Source: Gp1-AA145 sp963757135
GTDB taxonomy: Bacteria; Acidobacteriota; Terriglobia; Terriglobales; Acidobacteriaceae
NCBI GenBank assembly: GCA_963757135.1
Contig: CAVWQE010000011.1
Location: 194,894 to 258,893 of the forward strand
Length of the DNA: 64,000 bases
Reading direction: 5' to 3'
Position 1 is the first letter of the stretch. Every line of letters starts with the position of its first letter. A program made the translations under genes and the position numbers. Below, in pieces: positions 40,754-49,937 of the stretch. The notes under the pieces are model-generated. The model was not told the DNA's origin and did no database searches. It worked only from the letters and a program-made list of their open reading frames with translations.

Positions 40754-42460
40754 CTATTGCCCGTGTTGAGGCAAAGAAGGAGAGGTTTTCGGCTCGGTGA
40801 CGTGCAGGATTTGATCGGCCGCAACCTCGGTCATGGTTTGAACCATGCCCGAAGGCCAGTGAATTTCGAGCACCACTTTACGGTCGTTCCCGAGGCCGAA
40901 ATGAACTCTGAGGTCGCTGGCCGACGCATATCCAACACTGCTTGTGACCATCGAAGTTTGTTTCCGGCTGCCCCGGCAAATGACTCGCGCGCCGATCGCG
41001 GAACGGTTGCTCTTTGTTCCGGTTAATTTGATTTGCAGCCAATGTTGGAGCGGGCTGCGGTTCACCCACAATTCGGTGGGCCCATTGATGGCCGTCACCG
41101 CGATATCGAGACGGCCATCGTTGTCGAAGTCGGCGAATGCGCAACCGCGGTGCAAACCAACTTGGGAGAAGTCCGCACCGACCTGCGCAGAGACATCGGA
41201 AAATTTGCCGTTCTGATTTCTGAAGATCCGGTTGGGCTGCGGCTCGCTTGCATCCAGACCTCCGTTTGCGACAAAAAGATCGAGCCAGCCGTCGTTATCC
41301 AGATCGACCAGACCGCATCCCCATCCGTTCCAACCGCGGCTCAGATCCAGCAGCCCGCTGAAGGCGCTCGCGTCCTCGAACGTACCGTCGCCGCGGTTGC
41401 GAAAAAGTTCGAAGGTTTCGCCGCGCAGGCCGGTCATGACGATATCGGGATTCCCGTCGCCGTCAAAGTCGCGCGCGTCAGCTCCCATCCCGGAAATCTG
41501 CCGGCCGTCGCCGTTGTATGCGATACCTGCTTCCATCCCGGCTTCTTGAAATTTTCCGTTGCCGCGATTGCGTAGAAGCAAGTTGCGATCGTTGTCGTTG
41601 GCTATGAAGGCGTCCAGCTTCCCGTTCCCATCGAAATCGGCAAGCGCCACGCCCATCCCTTTGCCCAGGATTTTTTGCAACCCGGCTTCGCGCGAGACTT
41701 CCGTAAATGTGCCGTTGCCATTGTTGTGATACAGCAGCACGGGCTCAGCACGATACATGTCAGGATGGCAGTAGGTCCGGCTCGATGGTTGCAGGCCGCC
41801 GCAAATGGGATCTGTGCCGGCCGTCCAGTCACAATAATTTGAGACCAGCAGATCGAGGAAGCCGTCGTTGTCGTAGTCAATCCACGCAGCAGCCACGGAC
41901 CAGAGCAGCTTGACGGCCGGGTCAGTTCCGCCAACGCCCGCAGCTTGTGTGACGTCGGTGAAGGTGCCGTCGCCGTTGTTGCGATAAAGCGTGTTTCCAT
42001 GCACCCCGACCACAAACAGATCTTCCAACCCGTCGTTGTTGTAATCACCGACTGCGACTCCCATTTCGTAGCCGCGTCCCTGGACTCCGGCTTTTTCGGT
42101 GATGTCGGTGAAAGTTCCGTTGCGGTTATTGCGGTACAGGCGATTGAAGAATCGAGGATCGCTCTTTTGCAGCGATGGAAGCCACGCGCCATTCACGCAG
42201 TAGAGGTCGGGCCAGCCGTCGTTGTCGAAATCAATCACGCCTAAGCCGCCGAGAACGGTTTCGACCTGGTATTTGCGGCCCGCGGCGTCATTGCGCAAAA
42301 CGAAATCAAGACCACAAGCGGGTGCGACGTTTTGCAGTTGTATCGGCGCGAAAGCTTCTGCGGCGAAGGCCTTCAACAGTGGATTGGCAAGGCCCGTGCC
42401 CATGGCCAAGAGCCGGGCAAAGTCGCGACGATTCAGACCCAGCCGGCTGTTATTCATCAT
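40754..42460 (-). CDS. FG-GAP/VCBS repeat protein with ASPIC/UnbV domain
   Basis: 568 residues from ATG 42460 (or 42457). A twin-arginine-like signal LNRRDFARLLAMGTGLANPL starts the protein. FG-GAP/VCBS repeats follow, with repeated D-x-D-N-D-G calcium loops (GVIDFDNDGWPDLYCVNGAW, GDYNNDGLEDLFVVGVHG, DFDGDGNPDIVMTG, DLDNDGWLDLFVANG). The ASPIC/UnbV tail is SNRSAIGARVICRGSRKQ...LRVHFGLGNDRKVVLEIHWP. The result is a secreted, calcium-binding beta-propeller, commonly encoded with TPR proteins and TonB receptors in Acidobacteria. Its start overlaps the end of the upstream TPR gene, so both are co-translated. Biochemical role unknown. Confidence 0.9.
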   Translation of the reverse strand: MMNNSRLGLNRRDFARLLAMGTGLANPLLKAFAAEAFAPIQLQNVAPACGLDFVLRNDAAGRKYQVETVLGGLGVIDFDNDGWPDLYCVNGAWLPSLQKSDPRFFNRLYRNNRNGTFTDITEKAGVQGRGYEMGVAVGDYNNDGLEDLFVVGVHGNTLYRNNGDGTFTDVTQAAGVGGTDPAVKLLWSVAAAWIDYDNDGFLDLLVSNYCDWTAGTDPICGGLQPSSRTYCHPDMYRAEPVLLYHNNGNGTFTEVSREAGLQKILGKGMGVALADFDGNGKLDAFIANDNDRNLLLRNRGNGKFQEAGMEAGIAYNGDGRQISGMGADARDFDGDGNPDIVMTGLRGETFELFRNRGDGTFEDASAFSGLLDLSRGWNGWGCGLVDLDNDGWLDLFVANGGLDASEPQPNRIFRNQNGKFSDVSAQVGADFSQVGLHRGCAFADFDNDGRLDIAVTAINGPTELWVNRSPLQHWLQIKLTGTKSNRSAIGARVICRGSRKQTSMVTSSVGYASASDLRVHFGLGNDRKVVLEIHWPSGMVQTMTEVAADQILHVTEPKTSPSLPQHGQ

Positions 42461-44255
42461 GTTTGGACTGACGGGACTCCTGCTGGAAGCGGTCCGATAT
42501 CTCGCGCGCGGCCTGAAATGCCTGCTCGGCCTCGTTGTCCTTTCCCATCTTGCGCAGCACCATGCCCAGAAGATAATGCAGGCTGCCTTTTTCGTCCGGA
42601 TAACCCTGCTGCAGCGCCGGAGCAAGATTCTCCAGCGCTTCCTGTAGGGCGCCGGTTTGCGCGCAAGCCGTCCCCAGTTCCACGCGAGTGGTAACGTCGC
42701 GGGGATCGTGCGCAACGAGTTCCCGAAGATACGCGAGCGCCATTGGATAGTCACGCCGCTGCATGGCGGTTTTGGCCAGCACCCGCTTCGCAGGAAGACA
42801 CCGGGCTTCGAATTTCAGCGCAGCCTGTGCGCTCTGCTCGGCGGACTCGAGCTGCTCTGCGCCGAGCTGCGATTCAGCGAGCCGCGCCCAGAGAGACGCG
42901 TCATTGGTTCTTCGCGACAGCGCTGCCTGGTATTCCTGAATTGCAGCTTTTGCGTTGCCTTGAAGCCGCAGCAGAACATCGCCACGGATGATGTGCGAGG
43001 CGACGTCGTCGCCGCTCGCCTTTTGCACGCGTTCGGCCGCAACAGCCGCCTCGCGAGAGTAGCAAGCGGAAAGCCAGAACGAGGCTTCCGCCGATGCAGA
43101 ATCCTGGATGCTGTGTTCCAGCACCGGAATCGCGTCGGCGCAGCGGTCGATATGAGCGAACGCTATGCCGCGCCAGAGTGCGTGATAATTCGACTCCGGA
43201 ACGGCGAGCTCGGCCAGTTTTTCCCATCTCTGCTCGCGATAGAGCTGCTCCGCAGGAATGGATGGATGCTGCGGCCTGCTTGACGCCGAGTTCGAGGACG
43301 CAGACTTCGACGATGCGGACTTCGACAAAGAATTCGGATCGCAGTGCGGCCCTTTCAAGCATTTCAAGAACTGAACAGCCGCGCCTTTCGCTGCGGAGGG
43401 GTCCGGGATGTGCAAGCCGGCAGGCCAGTCACGCAGGGTCTGGGCCAATGCGAACGACGAGCGTCCAGCGATTGCGTTTATATGATCTACGACTGCCGTC
43501 GCGTCGCTGTCCTTCGCGGCAATGAAGGTTTGCACTTCCCATGCACGCAGATCACTCGGATCTTTCTTCAAAACACGGTCGACCGATTCGCGAGCGGCGA
43601 CGGTGTCGCCGGAGGTGCATTGAACAAATGCGATTTCGCTCCAGATGCCGGGGGAATCGTCATCCAGTCCTGCCGCACGAAGAAGAAGTTCGAGCTTATA
43701 GGCATCGTTCGCTGAGGTCGAAAGCGCCTGGAGACGATACTCGGCAGCAAGCCCAGCTTGCGAACTGCGCAGCTCGGCCGCGAGCTGCGCGAACCGATCA
43801 AGGCTGAAGTCGGTCAGGGTAATTGCAGCCTGCGTCGACTCAGGGCTTGCTTGCTGGGCCGCCAAGTAGGCGCGGGCCGCTTCGCTGTAATTCCCGAGTC
43901 CCGCCTGGGCTTCGCCCAGATACTCGAGCGGAAATTCTTCCTGGGGACGCAGCTTGGCCGCCGCCTTAAGAAACAGGACGGCACGCAGAGACTTCCCGGT
44001 CCGAAGCAGGTCGATGCCGAGCAACAAATTGACGAAGTAGTCCCCGGGCCGGATTTTGTACGCGCTTTCGAGCAGGGGAATTGCTTCCGCATATTGGTCC
44101 TGCTTATGAAGCTCGAAAGCGTTATGCAAGATCGATTCAAACTGCTGCTGTGCAGGCGTGGCCCCACGTCTTTGCGACCAGGCGGACGACGAGAACGACG
44201 CCAGGAAAACAAGCAGGCAGCATGAACGACGCAGATTTACGCCAAGCGGATACAT
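42450..44255 (-). CDS. Secreted TPR-repeat protein
   Basis: 601 residues from ATG 44255, giving a signal peptide (RRSCCLLVFLASFSSSAWSQ). TPRs follow: AFELHKQDQYAEAIPLLESA, YFVNLLLGIDLLRTGKSLRA, PLEYLGEAQAGLGNYSEAAR, and in the C-terminal half ASLWARLAESQLGAEQLESA, ALAYLRELVAHDPRDVTTRV, SLHYLLGMVLRKMGKDNEAE. Between the halves is a low-complexity run, SLSKSASSKSASSNSASSR (about residue 330). It is a periplasmic scaffold, probably functioning with the UnbV protein whose gene overlaps its stop. Confidence 0.88.
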   Translation of the reverse strand: MYPLGVNLRRSCCLLVFLASFSSSAWSQRRGATPAQQQFESILHNAFELHKQDQYAEAIPLLESAYKIRPGDYFVNLLLGIDLLRTGKSLRAVLFLKAAAKLRPQEEFPLEYLGEAQAGLGNYSEAARAYLAAQQASPESTQAAITLTDFSLDRFAQLAAELRSSQAGLAAEYRLQALSTSANDAYKLELLLRAAGLDDDSPGIWSEIAFVQCTSGDTVAARESVDRVLKKDPSDLRAWEVQTFIAAKDSDATAVVDHINAIAGRSSFALAQTLRDWPAGLHIPDPSAAKGAAVQFLKCLKGPHCDPNSLSKSASSKSASSNSASSRPQHPSIPAEQLYREQRWEKLAELAVPESNYHALWRGIAFAHIDRCADAIPVLEHSIQDSASAEASFWLSACYSREAAVAAERVQKASGDDVASHIIRGDVLLRLQGNAKAAIQEYQAALSRRTNDASLWARLAESQLGAEQLESAEQSAQAALKFEARCLPAKRVLAKTAMQRRDYPMALAYLRELVAHDPRDVTTRVELGTACAQTGALQEALENLAPALQQGYPDEKGSLHYLLGMVLRKMGKDNEAEQAFQAAREISDRFQQESRQSKHDE

Positions 44256-44396
44256 GGGAACCAAAGCCTCAGCATACGACAGTCGTCCTGGCTCATGCGG
44301 GCAGCTGATCAAATTTCGAAAGGAATATTAGATAATTAACGTCCTTTCTGAATAGTAATTCGTTATTCTTGCGCGGCAACGAAGTTGACGGCACCC

Positions 44397-45626
44397 ATGA
44401 ACCTACTTGCTCTCATCTCTCTGGCCACACTGTTGGCGGGCTCCGCTCCTGGCGCTCGACCGCTGCCGACCTTGCACGGCGGAGTTGTGGTCGAGGGCCC
44501 CGGAACATTTCAGCAGGACACAAAACTTAGTATCACCGGGCATGTGATTCTGCGAAAGCTCACGCTCCAATTGAATGCGCCGGTTGAGATTGCCGAAGGC
44601 GCGACCCTGGAGCTTCGTGACGTTAAGCTCATCGTTTCCGATCCGCCGAACTCGGCGAACGGCACCAGCAACCTGCACTGCCAGGGGCCGGCCAATCTGG
44701 TGATTCACAATTCCAGCATACGGCCTGTGGGGAGCGCACATCCGATCTGGGTCTTAAAGGGCAAGCTCGAGGTGGACGGATTCGACACCATGAACTCCGA
44801 GTTTCATCTCGATCATGTTGATGCGAAGCTCAATCACTTCAAAATATTCGAACTTGAAATCTCGAAAGCGAGCACGGTTTCCGCGAGCCATCTGGACCTG
44901 GTGTTTCTCTCCACTCACACTGGCGATGGCGACCGCCTCACCTTTTCCGACATCCCGACCGAAAAGCCCTTCGATAAGGAACTCGCGCTTGGCTCTGGCG
45001 CCAAGGCACGTTTGACCGACACCCGCATCCAGATTTTTCTGTTGTACGTTCACGGAAGCAGCCAGGCAACGCTTAGCCAGATGGCCCGCGTGCAGCTGGC
45101 CATGTTTCCCGACTGCCACGGAAGCTTGCGCTTGCCGCACGGCCAGACGGGAACGGAGAACGCGCCTGCGGTTTTTCCACAAGCCGGCGCTTCCGATTGT
45201 CCCTTTCAACTCACGCTCAAGAGCGTGAACGTTGACACCTGGGATGTCTACGCGGGGGGCCGCGCGGATCTCACCTTCGATCACAGCGTCATTGATGAGT
45301 TGGTCGCCAACGATCACGCAAAGCTCACCGTCCGCGACTCGAATGTTTACGCCGACTGGCTCGCAGGTGCCGGCGACTCTGTCATACGAATCGAGAATTC
45401 CACCGTCGGAGCATTGCGCCTTGCCGCAGAGCGTCCTGATTTAGCCACCAGCGAGGCGCGCTTCTCAGGACGAAGCTCGGCCGAATTTTCCAAAGTTCGA
45501 TTTGATTGCGGGCTGGTGGCGAGTGGAGAAGCTAAGGTCGAAATCGACCAGGCGTCTACGCCGCCGAAGTACATTCACCGAAGCGGAAACGCCACCGTAC
45601 ACGCTGGCGCTACTCCCAAGCCGTGA
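44397..45626 (+). CDS. Secreted parallel beta-helix-like protein
   Basis: 409 residues from ATG 44397. A signal peptide (NLLALISLATLLAGSAPGAR) is followed by regularly spaced short strands: KLSITGHVILRKLTLQLNAP, VEIAEGATLELRDVKLIVSD, ANLVIHNSSIRPVGSAH, NVDTWDVYAGGRADLTFDHS, HAKLTVRDSNVYADWLAGAG, RIENSTVGALRLAAE. The spacing of about 20-25 residues with T/S-x-V-x-I ladders suggests a right-handed beta-helix as in polysaccharide-binding or lyase-like proteins. No catalytic motif was recognised. It is divergent from the TPR gene and 27 bp upstream of the epimerase-like gene. Confidence 0.6.
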   Translation: MNLLALISLATLLAGSAPGARPLPTLHGGVVVEGPGTFQQDTKLSITGHVILRKLTLQLNAPVEIAEGATLELRDVKLIVSDPPNSANGTSNLHCQGPANLVIHNSSIRPVGSAHPIWVLKGKLEVDGFDTMNSEFHLDHVDAKLNHFKIFELEISKASTVSASHLDLVFLSTHTGDGDRLTFSDIPTEKPFDKELALGSGAKARLTDTRIQIFLLYVHGSSQATLSQMARVQLAMFPDCHGSLRLPHGQTGTENAPAVFPQAGASDCPFQLTLKSVNVDTWDVYAGGRADLTFDHSVIDELVANDHAKLTVRDSNVYADWLAGAGDSVIRIENSTVGALRLAAERPDLATSEARFSGRSSAEFSKVRFDCGLVASGEAKVEIDQASTPPKYIHRSGNATVHAGATPKP

Positions 45627-45653
45627 ACTAGTTTGTCGAAGGAAAGGATTGAT

Positions 45654-46652
45654 GTGCCGGAATTGTCTGTGAACGCAGATTGGAGCTATCGCGGCCTGCG
45701 CGTCGTGATGATCGAGAACCGATTCCTGCGGGTGGCGATTCTGCCCGAGGCCGGAGCCAAGATTTGGCAGATTACTTACAAGCCCCTCGATGCCGATCTG
45801 CTCTGGAACAATTCGCGCAGTGGCCCCGCCCGTCTTCCGCTAAATTCTCGCTACGATGACGTGTGGAGCGGCGGCTGGGACGAGCTGTTTCCCAACGATG
45901 AAGTCGCCATGATTGACGGCGAAAGCTACCCGGACCACGGGGAGCTGTGGACCGGCGAATGGAGCGCGGAAACATTCGCCCACGCGGACGATGTCGGGGT
46001 GCGATTGCGATATGTCACCCCAATCAGCGCGATTGAGATTGAAAAGACGATCCGAATCAGCCGGAAACGCGCGTGCATCGATTTTCACCATCGCTTCGTG
46101 AACCGCTCAAGAAACTGCTTCCCTTTCCTGTGGAAGCTGCATCCGGCAATGGCAGTTTCGACGCAACATCGAATTGATTTTCCAGCGATGAAAGTGGCGC
46201 TTGAACCGGCGTTTCCAGGTACGCTGGCCGGCTCACCTGAGATCAGCAACTGGCCCATTGTTCGCGGGCCACAAGGGGACATCGACCTGCGCCGTATCCC
46301 GCCCGAGGACGCGAAGCAACTTTATTTCTTTTACGGCACGGAAATGCAAGGGAATTGGTGCGCTCTCACCAATACAGCAAACAAACTTTCTTGCGCCCTG
46401 CAGTTCGACGCCACAATCTTCCCGTGCTGCTGGCTGTTCGCGGCCTATGGCGGCTGGCGCAACCATAATGTGGCGGTTCTGGAACCGTGCACCGGCTATC
46501 CTCTGAACTTTGAGGCCATGAAGGCTTCGGGGCGGCACCGCAGCTTGCGGCCGGGGGAAACGCTTGAGACCGATGTTCGTTTCCTTGTTCAGGAGGGGCT
46601 GAGTTCGGTCGGAGAGATTGATGTGGCTGGCATCATGAAAGAAGCTGCTTAG
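45654..46652 (+). CDS. Aldose-1-epimerase-like (DUF5107-type) protein
   Basis: 332 residues. GTG 45654 is chosen because AAGGAAAGG lies six bases upstream; TTG 45633 is the alternative. A beta-sandwich of the galactose-mutarotase fold is indicated by VVMIENRFLRVAILPEAGAK, IWQITYKPLDADLLWNN, GWDELFPNDE, YPDHGELWTGEWSAE (the H-G-E/D region) and FLWKLHPAMAVSTQH. The end resembles DUF5107/DUF4432 enzymes acting on sugar anomers or sugar acids. No signal peptide, so cytoplasmic. It fits processing of monosaccharide released by the GH36 enzyme. Confidence 0.78.
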   Translation: MPELSVNADWSYRGLRVVMIENRFLRVAILPEAGAKIWQITYKPLDADLLWNNSRSGPARLPLNSRYDDVWSGGWDELFPNDEVAMIDGESYPDHGELWTGEWSAETFAHADDVGVRLRYVTPISAIEIEKTIRISRKRACIDFHHRFVNRSRNCFPFLWKLHPAMAVSTQHRIDFPAMKVALEPAFPGTLAGSPEISNWPIVRGPQGDIDLRRIPPEDAKQLYFFYGTEMQGNWCALTNTANKLSCALQFDATIFPCCWLFAAYGGWRNHNVAVLEPCTGYPLNFEAMKASGRHRSLRPGETLETDVRFLVQEGLSSVGEIDVAGIMKEAA

Positions 46653-46656
46653 AACC

Positions 46657-47106
46657 TCACTTCGACTCTGACGCCGCCTTGGGTTCGAGTGACAGCAAAA
46701 TCGCGGCCGCGATCGCCAGGACGACACCAAATCCCTGAGTCGGCGTGACGCGTTCGTGCAGCAGCGCGACGGCGAGAAATACCGTCACCAGCGGATATAA
46801 CGAAATCAACGAAATGACGACCGATGCCTTGCCTCCCGATTCGAGCGCGGTAAAGCTGGTAAGCGCGCCCAGTCCGTTCAGAACCCCTCCCGCAATCGCC
46901 GCCACGGCGATTCCAGTGCGCAAGTGCCATTGAATCGGAACCGAGACCGCAAGGATCGCCGAGATGGCGAGGATCGCGTACGCGAACCAGACGAATGACA
47001 GTGTGCTGGAAATCCTGTTGGTCGCGAGCTTTTGCGTAACGCCGGTGATCCCCCAGAAAACCAGGGCCACTGCGGCAAACGACATCCATGCAGGGAAAGA
47101 ATGCAT
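46657..47106 (-). CDS. Half-size EamA/DMT-family transporter subunit B
   Basis: 149 residues with about five membrane helices (WMSFAAVALVFWGITGVTQK, YAILAISAILAVSV, AVAAIAGGVLNGLGALTSFT, VISLISLYPLVTVFLAVALL, then HERVTPTQGFGVVLAIAAAI, LL). This is a single EamA repeat, with the late motif PLVTVxLAVxLLHE. Full-length DMT carriers contain two repeats; here a second half-size gene lies 12 bp upstream, so the two proteins probably pair in the membrane to export or import a sugar-related metabolite. The stop is 4 bp from the convergent epimerase-like gene. Confidence 0.85.
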   Translation of the reverse strand: MHSFPAWMSFAAVALVFWGITGVTQKLATNRISSTLSFVWFAYAILAISAILAVSVPIQWHLRTGIAVAAIAGGVLNGLGALTSFTALESGGKASVVISLISLYPLVTVFLAVALLHERVTPTQGFGVVLAIAAAILLSLEPKAASESK

Positions 47107-47118
47107 ACGTTTATGCGT

Positions 47119-47607
47119 TTACATGCTAAGTAAGTAGATCGCAACCAATGCCAACAGCAGGCCTGCCTTCTGCGCAGTCCCAATGCGCTCGTGCAGCAGG
47201 GTGACGGCGAGAATCACCGTGACCAGCGGAAACAGAGCGGTCACCGGCGAAACAATGGAGGCCGGTCCACCGATATTCAGCGCATGAAAGAAAGCAATAT
47301 TTCCAGCGCCTCCGAGAATTCCGGTGAAAAAAGCCCACGCGATTCCAATCTTGTGACCTTCTTGCGGTTTGCGCGAACGTGACGCGCGCCAGACTACAAG
47401 GATCAGCGGCGCCAGTCCAAAAGCAAAAAATACCTGGTTGGTATTGGCCTCGACGCCGTCGGATGCGATCTTGGACACGGCGCCCCATGCGCCCCACACC
47501 AGAATCGTGAGCAGCGAGAACGCGAGCCAGCGCGACATCCCCAAAACTTTGGGGACAACGCGCTCTGCCGAGCTCTCCGCGGTTGTGGTCAATCCGGGGA
47601 CTGTCAT
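47119..47607 (-). CDS. Half-size EamA/DMT-family transporter subunit A
   Basis: 162 residues from ATG 47607, which lies 2 bp after the stop of the alcohol dehydrogenase gene. A soluble N-terminus of about 28 residues precedes five helices: WLAFSLLTILVWGAWGAVSK, VFFAFGLAPLILVVWRA, IGIAWAFFTGILGGAGNIAF, ASIVSPVTALFPLVTVILAV, then IGTAQKAGLLLALVAIYLLS. It shares the PLVTVILAVTLLHER block with its partner. Opposite membrane topologies would give an antiparallel heterodimer, as in paired SMR proteins (inference). Confidence 0.85.
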   Translation of the reverse strand: MTVPGLTTTAESSAERVVPKVLGMSRWLAFSLLTILVWGAWGAVSKIASDGVEANTNQVFFAFGLAPLILVVWRASRSRKPQEGHKIGIAWAFFTGILGGAGNIAFFHALNIGGPASIVSPVTALFPLVTVILAVTLLHERIGTAQKAGLLLALVAIYLLSM

Positions 47608-47609
47608 GG

Positions 47610-48608
47610 TTAGGCGCCCGGCGCAACTTCGAGCATCATTTTGAGCGCGTCGCCCGGATTGCCGCTCATGCGTTCGAACGCTTCTTGTCCGCGCTCGAGA
47701 GTCATACGGGCGGTCCAGCGGCTCAAGTCGATTTCGCCGGCGATCAAAAGATCCAGCGAACGCCGAAAATCCGCCGGCGTGTAAGCAAATGACATCACTA
47801 CGCGATGTTCCTTGCGAATGCTGGTGATGAAATTTATTTCGCTGCGCTGTGTGGCCATGCCCAGCAGCACCACCTGGCCGCCAGGACGGCAAAGATCGAA
47901 TGCCGTCTGACGCGCCGCCGGCGTACCGCTCGCGTCAAGGACAACATCAAAACCCGGCCCGGCAAGCCGCAACGCTTCCTTCAACCCGTCCACGCCAGAG
48001 ACGTTGCGCGTGGCTGATGCCCCGAGCGTCTTCATCACCTGCAATCGTTGGTCGTTGACGTCCAGTGCGAGAACATCCCGCGCACCAATGCGAAGACCGG
48101 CGAGCAGCGCCAAAGCGCCCATGGTGCCAGCACCCACCAGAGCCAAGCGGAAAAACGGGGCGGGCGACACCAAGCGGAACAGGTGCACGATGTTGGCGAG
48201 GGGCTCTGCCAGAATTGCTAGACCGTCGGAAAGAGAATCGGGAATTTCGTAAACCTGTGTGCCCGGCAGCGTCACGTATTCGGTAAACGTGCCGGAAGTC
48301 GAGCCGAGTCCCAGCAGGGTCCACGACGAACACAGGTTCTGCTGGCCGGAATTGCAGGCATGGCAACGGCTGCAACTCACAAGCGGATTTGCCACTACAC
48401 GACATCCGTCCGGCAGCCGGCCGACCAGTTCATGACCCAACACGAGCGGCGGACGGCGCAGCGCGCTGTGGCCCAGAAAGCCGGAGATGTCGGAGCCGCA
48501 AATTCCCGCGACCTTGACCGCGATCTCAGTTTCTCCTTTCTTTGGGGTCGGGCGTGGACGCTCTTCGATCTCCACTTTTCCCGGCGCGGTATAAACCAAT
48601 GCACGCAT
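47610..48608 (-). CDS. Zinc-dependent medium-chain alcohol/polyol dehydrogenase
   Basis: 332 residues from ATG 48608. Catalytic zinc ligands are in GICGSDISGF (Cys) and LVLGHELVGRL (His-Glu). The structural zinc site is a cysteine cluster, VSCSRCHACNSGQQNLC. The Rossmann motif is LALVGAGTMGALALLAGLRI, with Asp in DVLALDVNDQ favouring NAD. These place it in the sorbitol/threonine-dehydrogenase branch of MDR enzymes, oxidising polyols or sugar-derived alcohols. The two EamA genes follow immediately, so this is a three-gene operon. It is divergent from the enolase-superfamily gene, sharing a 103-bp promoter gap. Confidence 0.9.
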   Translation of the reverse strand: MRALVYTAPGKVEIEERPRPTPKKGETEIAVKVAGICGSDISGFLGHSALRRPPLVLGHELVGRLPDGCRVVANPLVSCSRCHACNSGQQNLCSSWTLLGLGSTSGTFTEYVTLPGTQVYEIPDSLSDGLAILAEPLANIVHLFRLVSPAPFFRLALVGAGTMGALALLAGLRIGARDVLALDVNDQRLQVMKTLGASATRNVSGVDGLKEALRLAGPGFDVVLDASGTPAARQTAFDLCRPGGQVVLLGMATQRSEINFITSIRKEHRVVMSFAYTPADFRRSLDLLIAGEIDLSRWTARMTLERGQEAFERMSGNPGDALKMMLEVAPGA

Positions 48609-48711
48609 GGGCTGAAGTATAAGGCAGTGGCTTTCCTCGTGGCATCGGATTAGCGATATTTTTAACCAGTTTTCGCCTCGCAACAGAGGAACGGCGTGTG
48701 TACAGTAAGCG

Positions 48712-49935
48712 ATGCCGCTCAGCATTCAACATTCAGCAGCACGGGAGACTCGCGTGAGGAGAATCGACTCTGTAGATTTTTTCTACCTTTCCATGCCGGA
48801 AGTGACGACAGAGGGGGACGGCAGCCAGGATGCGCTTTTGGTTCGCGTTTCTTCGGGCGGCATGGTCGGATGGGGCGAATGTGAGGCGTCTCCGCTGGTT
48901 TCGATCGCCGCTTTCGTGTGCCCAATGTCGCATGGCGCATGCCGGCCGGTGAGCGCCTCGGTGCTTGGTCAGGAACTCGAAACTCCCGAGGACATCCAAC
49001 GGATCGCGGCGCAAATTGAACTCGACAGCATGGATCTGCTGCAAGCTCCCCATACGTGGTCAGGTGTGGAGATAGCCCTCTGGGATTTGCTCGGAAAATT
49101 GCGCGGCGAGCCCGTCTGGAAGTTGCTCCGCTATAACCAGTGCTTTCGAAAACTACCCTATGCGTCACAGCTCTTCGGCGACACCCCCGAACAAACCTAC
49201 GAGCGAGCAGTCACAGCGCGGAAGAATGATTTTCGCGCGGTGAAGTTTGGTTGGGGACCGGTGGGAAGAGGAGAGCTTAAAACTGACGTCGAGCATTTTT
49301 CAGCTGCTCGTGAAGGCTTGGGCCAGGACTCCTACCTCATGATCGACGTTGGACAAGTTTTCGGCACCAGCGTCGAAGCCGCAGCGGAAAGGCTGCCCTC
49401 CCTGCAGGAAATCGGTGCGTTATGGCTCGAGGAGCCGTTTCACACCAGCGCGCTCGCCGAGTATGCCGCCCTGAGCGCGAAGAGCGGCCGGGTAAAACTT
49501 GCTGGAGGGGAAGCCGCGCATAACTTCTATATGGCCCGACACCTCATCGATTACGCGAAAGTCGGCTATATCCAGGTGGACTGTGGGAGAATAGGCGGCA
49601 TTGGACCCGCAAAGGAAGTTGCCGATTACGCTGTTGCGAAAGGCGTCACATTTGTAAACCACACGTTCACTTCACATCTTGCGTTGAGCGCGTCGCTGCA
49701 ACCCTATGCCGGCCTGCGTGACCACGAAATTTGTGAGTATCCGTTTGCGCCGAAATCCCTGGCCGTGGATCTGACTTCGAATCGTCTGCAGCGCGACCGC
49801 GACGGGTATCTTGCCGTACCCGATTCTCCCGGGCTAGGGATAAGCATTAATTCAGAAGCTGTGCGATCGTATCTTGTGAAGGTCGAGATTCGAGTACAAG
49901 GCAAGAATTTGTTCTCATCCTCTGAGAATTTGTGA
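48712..49935 (+). CDS. Enolase-superfamily sugar-acid dehydratase (mandelate racemase subgroup)
   Basis: 407 residues. The N-terminal capping domain includes GMVGWGECEASP and HTWSGVEIALWDLLGKLRGE. The barrel carries the expected ligands: Lys in RAVKFGWGPVG, Asp in YLMIDVGQVF, Glu in LWLEEPF, Glu in LAGGEAAHNF, Asp in IQVDCGRIGGIG, and His in VNHTFTSHLALSASLQ. This set (K, D/E/E, D, H) is that of the mandelate racemase subgroup, mostly dehydratases or cycloisomerases of sugar acids. Linked to a sugar dehydrogenase and alpha-galactosidase, a galactonate-type substrate is plausible but unproven. ATG 48712 gives a 16-residue leader before the domain; a later start is possible. Confidence 0.88.
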   Translation: MPLSIQHSAARETRVRRIDSVDFFYLSMPEVTTEGDGSQDALLVRVSSGGMVGWGECEASPLVSIAAFVCPMSHGACRPVSASVLGQELETPEDIQRIAAQIELDSMDLLQAPHTWSGVEIALWDLLGKLRGEPVWKLLRYNQCFRKLPYASQLFGDTPEQTYERAVTARKNDFRAVKFGWGPVGRGELKTDVEHFSAAREGLGQDSYLMIDVGQVFGTSVEAAAERLPSLQEIGALWLEEPFHTSALAEYAALSAKSGRVKLAGGEAAHNFYMARHLIDYAKVGYIQVDCGRIGGIGPAKEVADYAVAKGVTFVNHTFTSHLALSASLQPYAGLRDHEICEYPFAPKSLAVDLTSNRLQRDRDGYLAVPDSPGLGISINSEAVRSYLVKVEIRVQGKNLFSSSENL

Positions 49936-49937
49936 TC

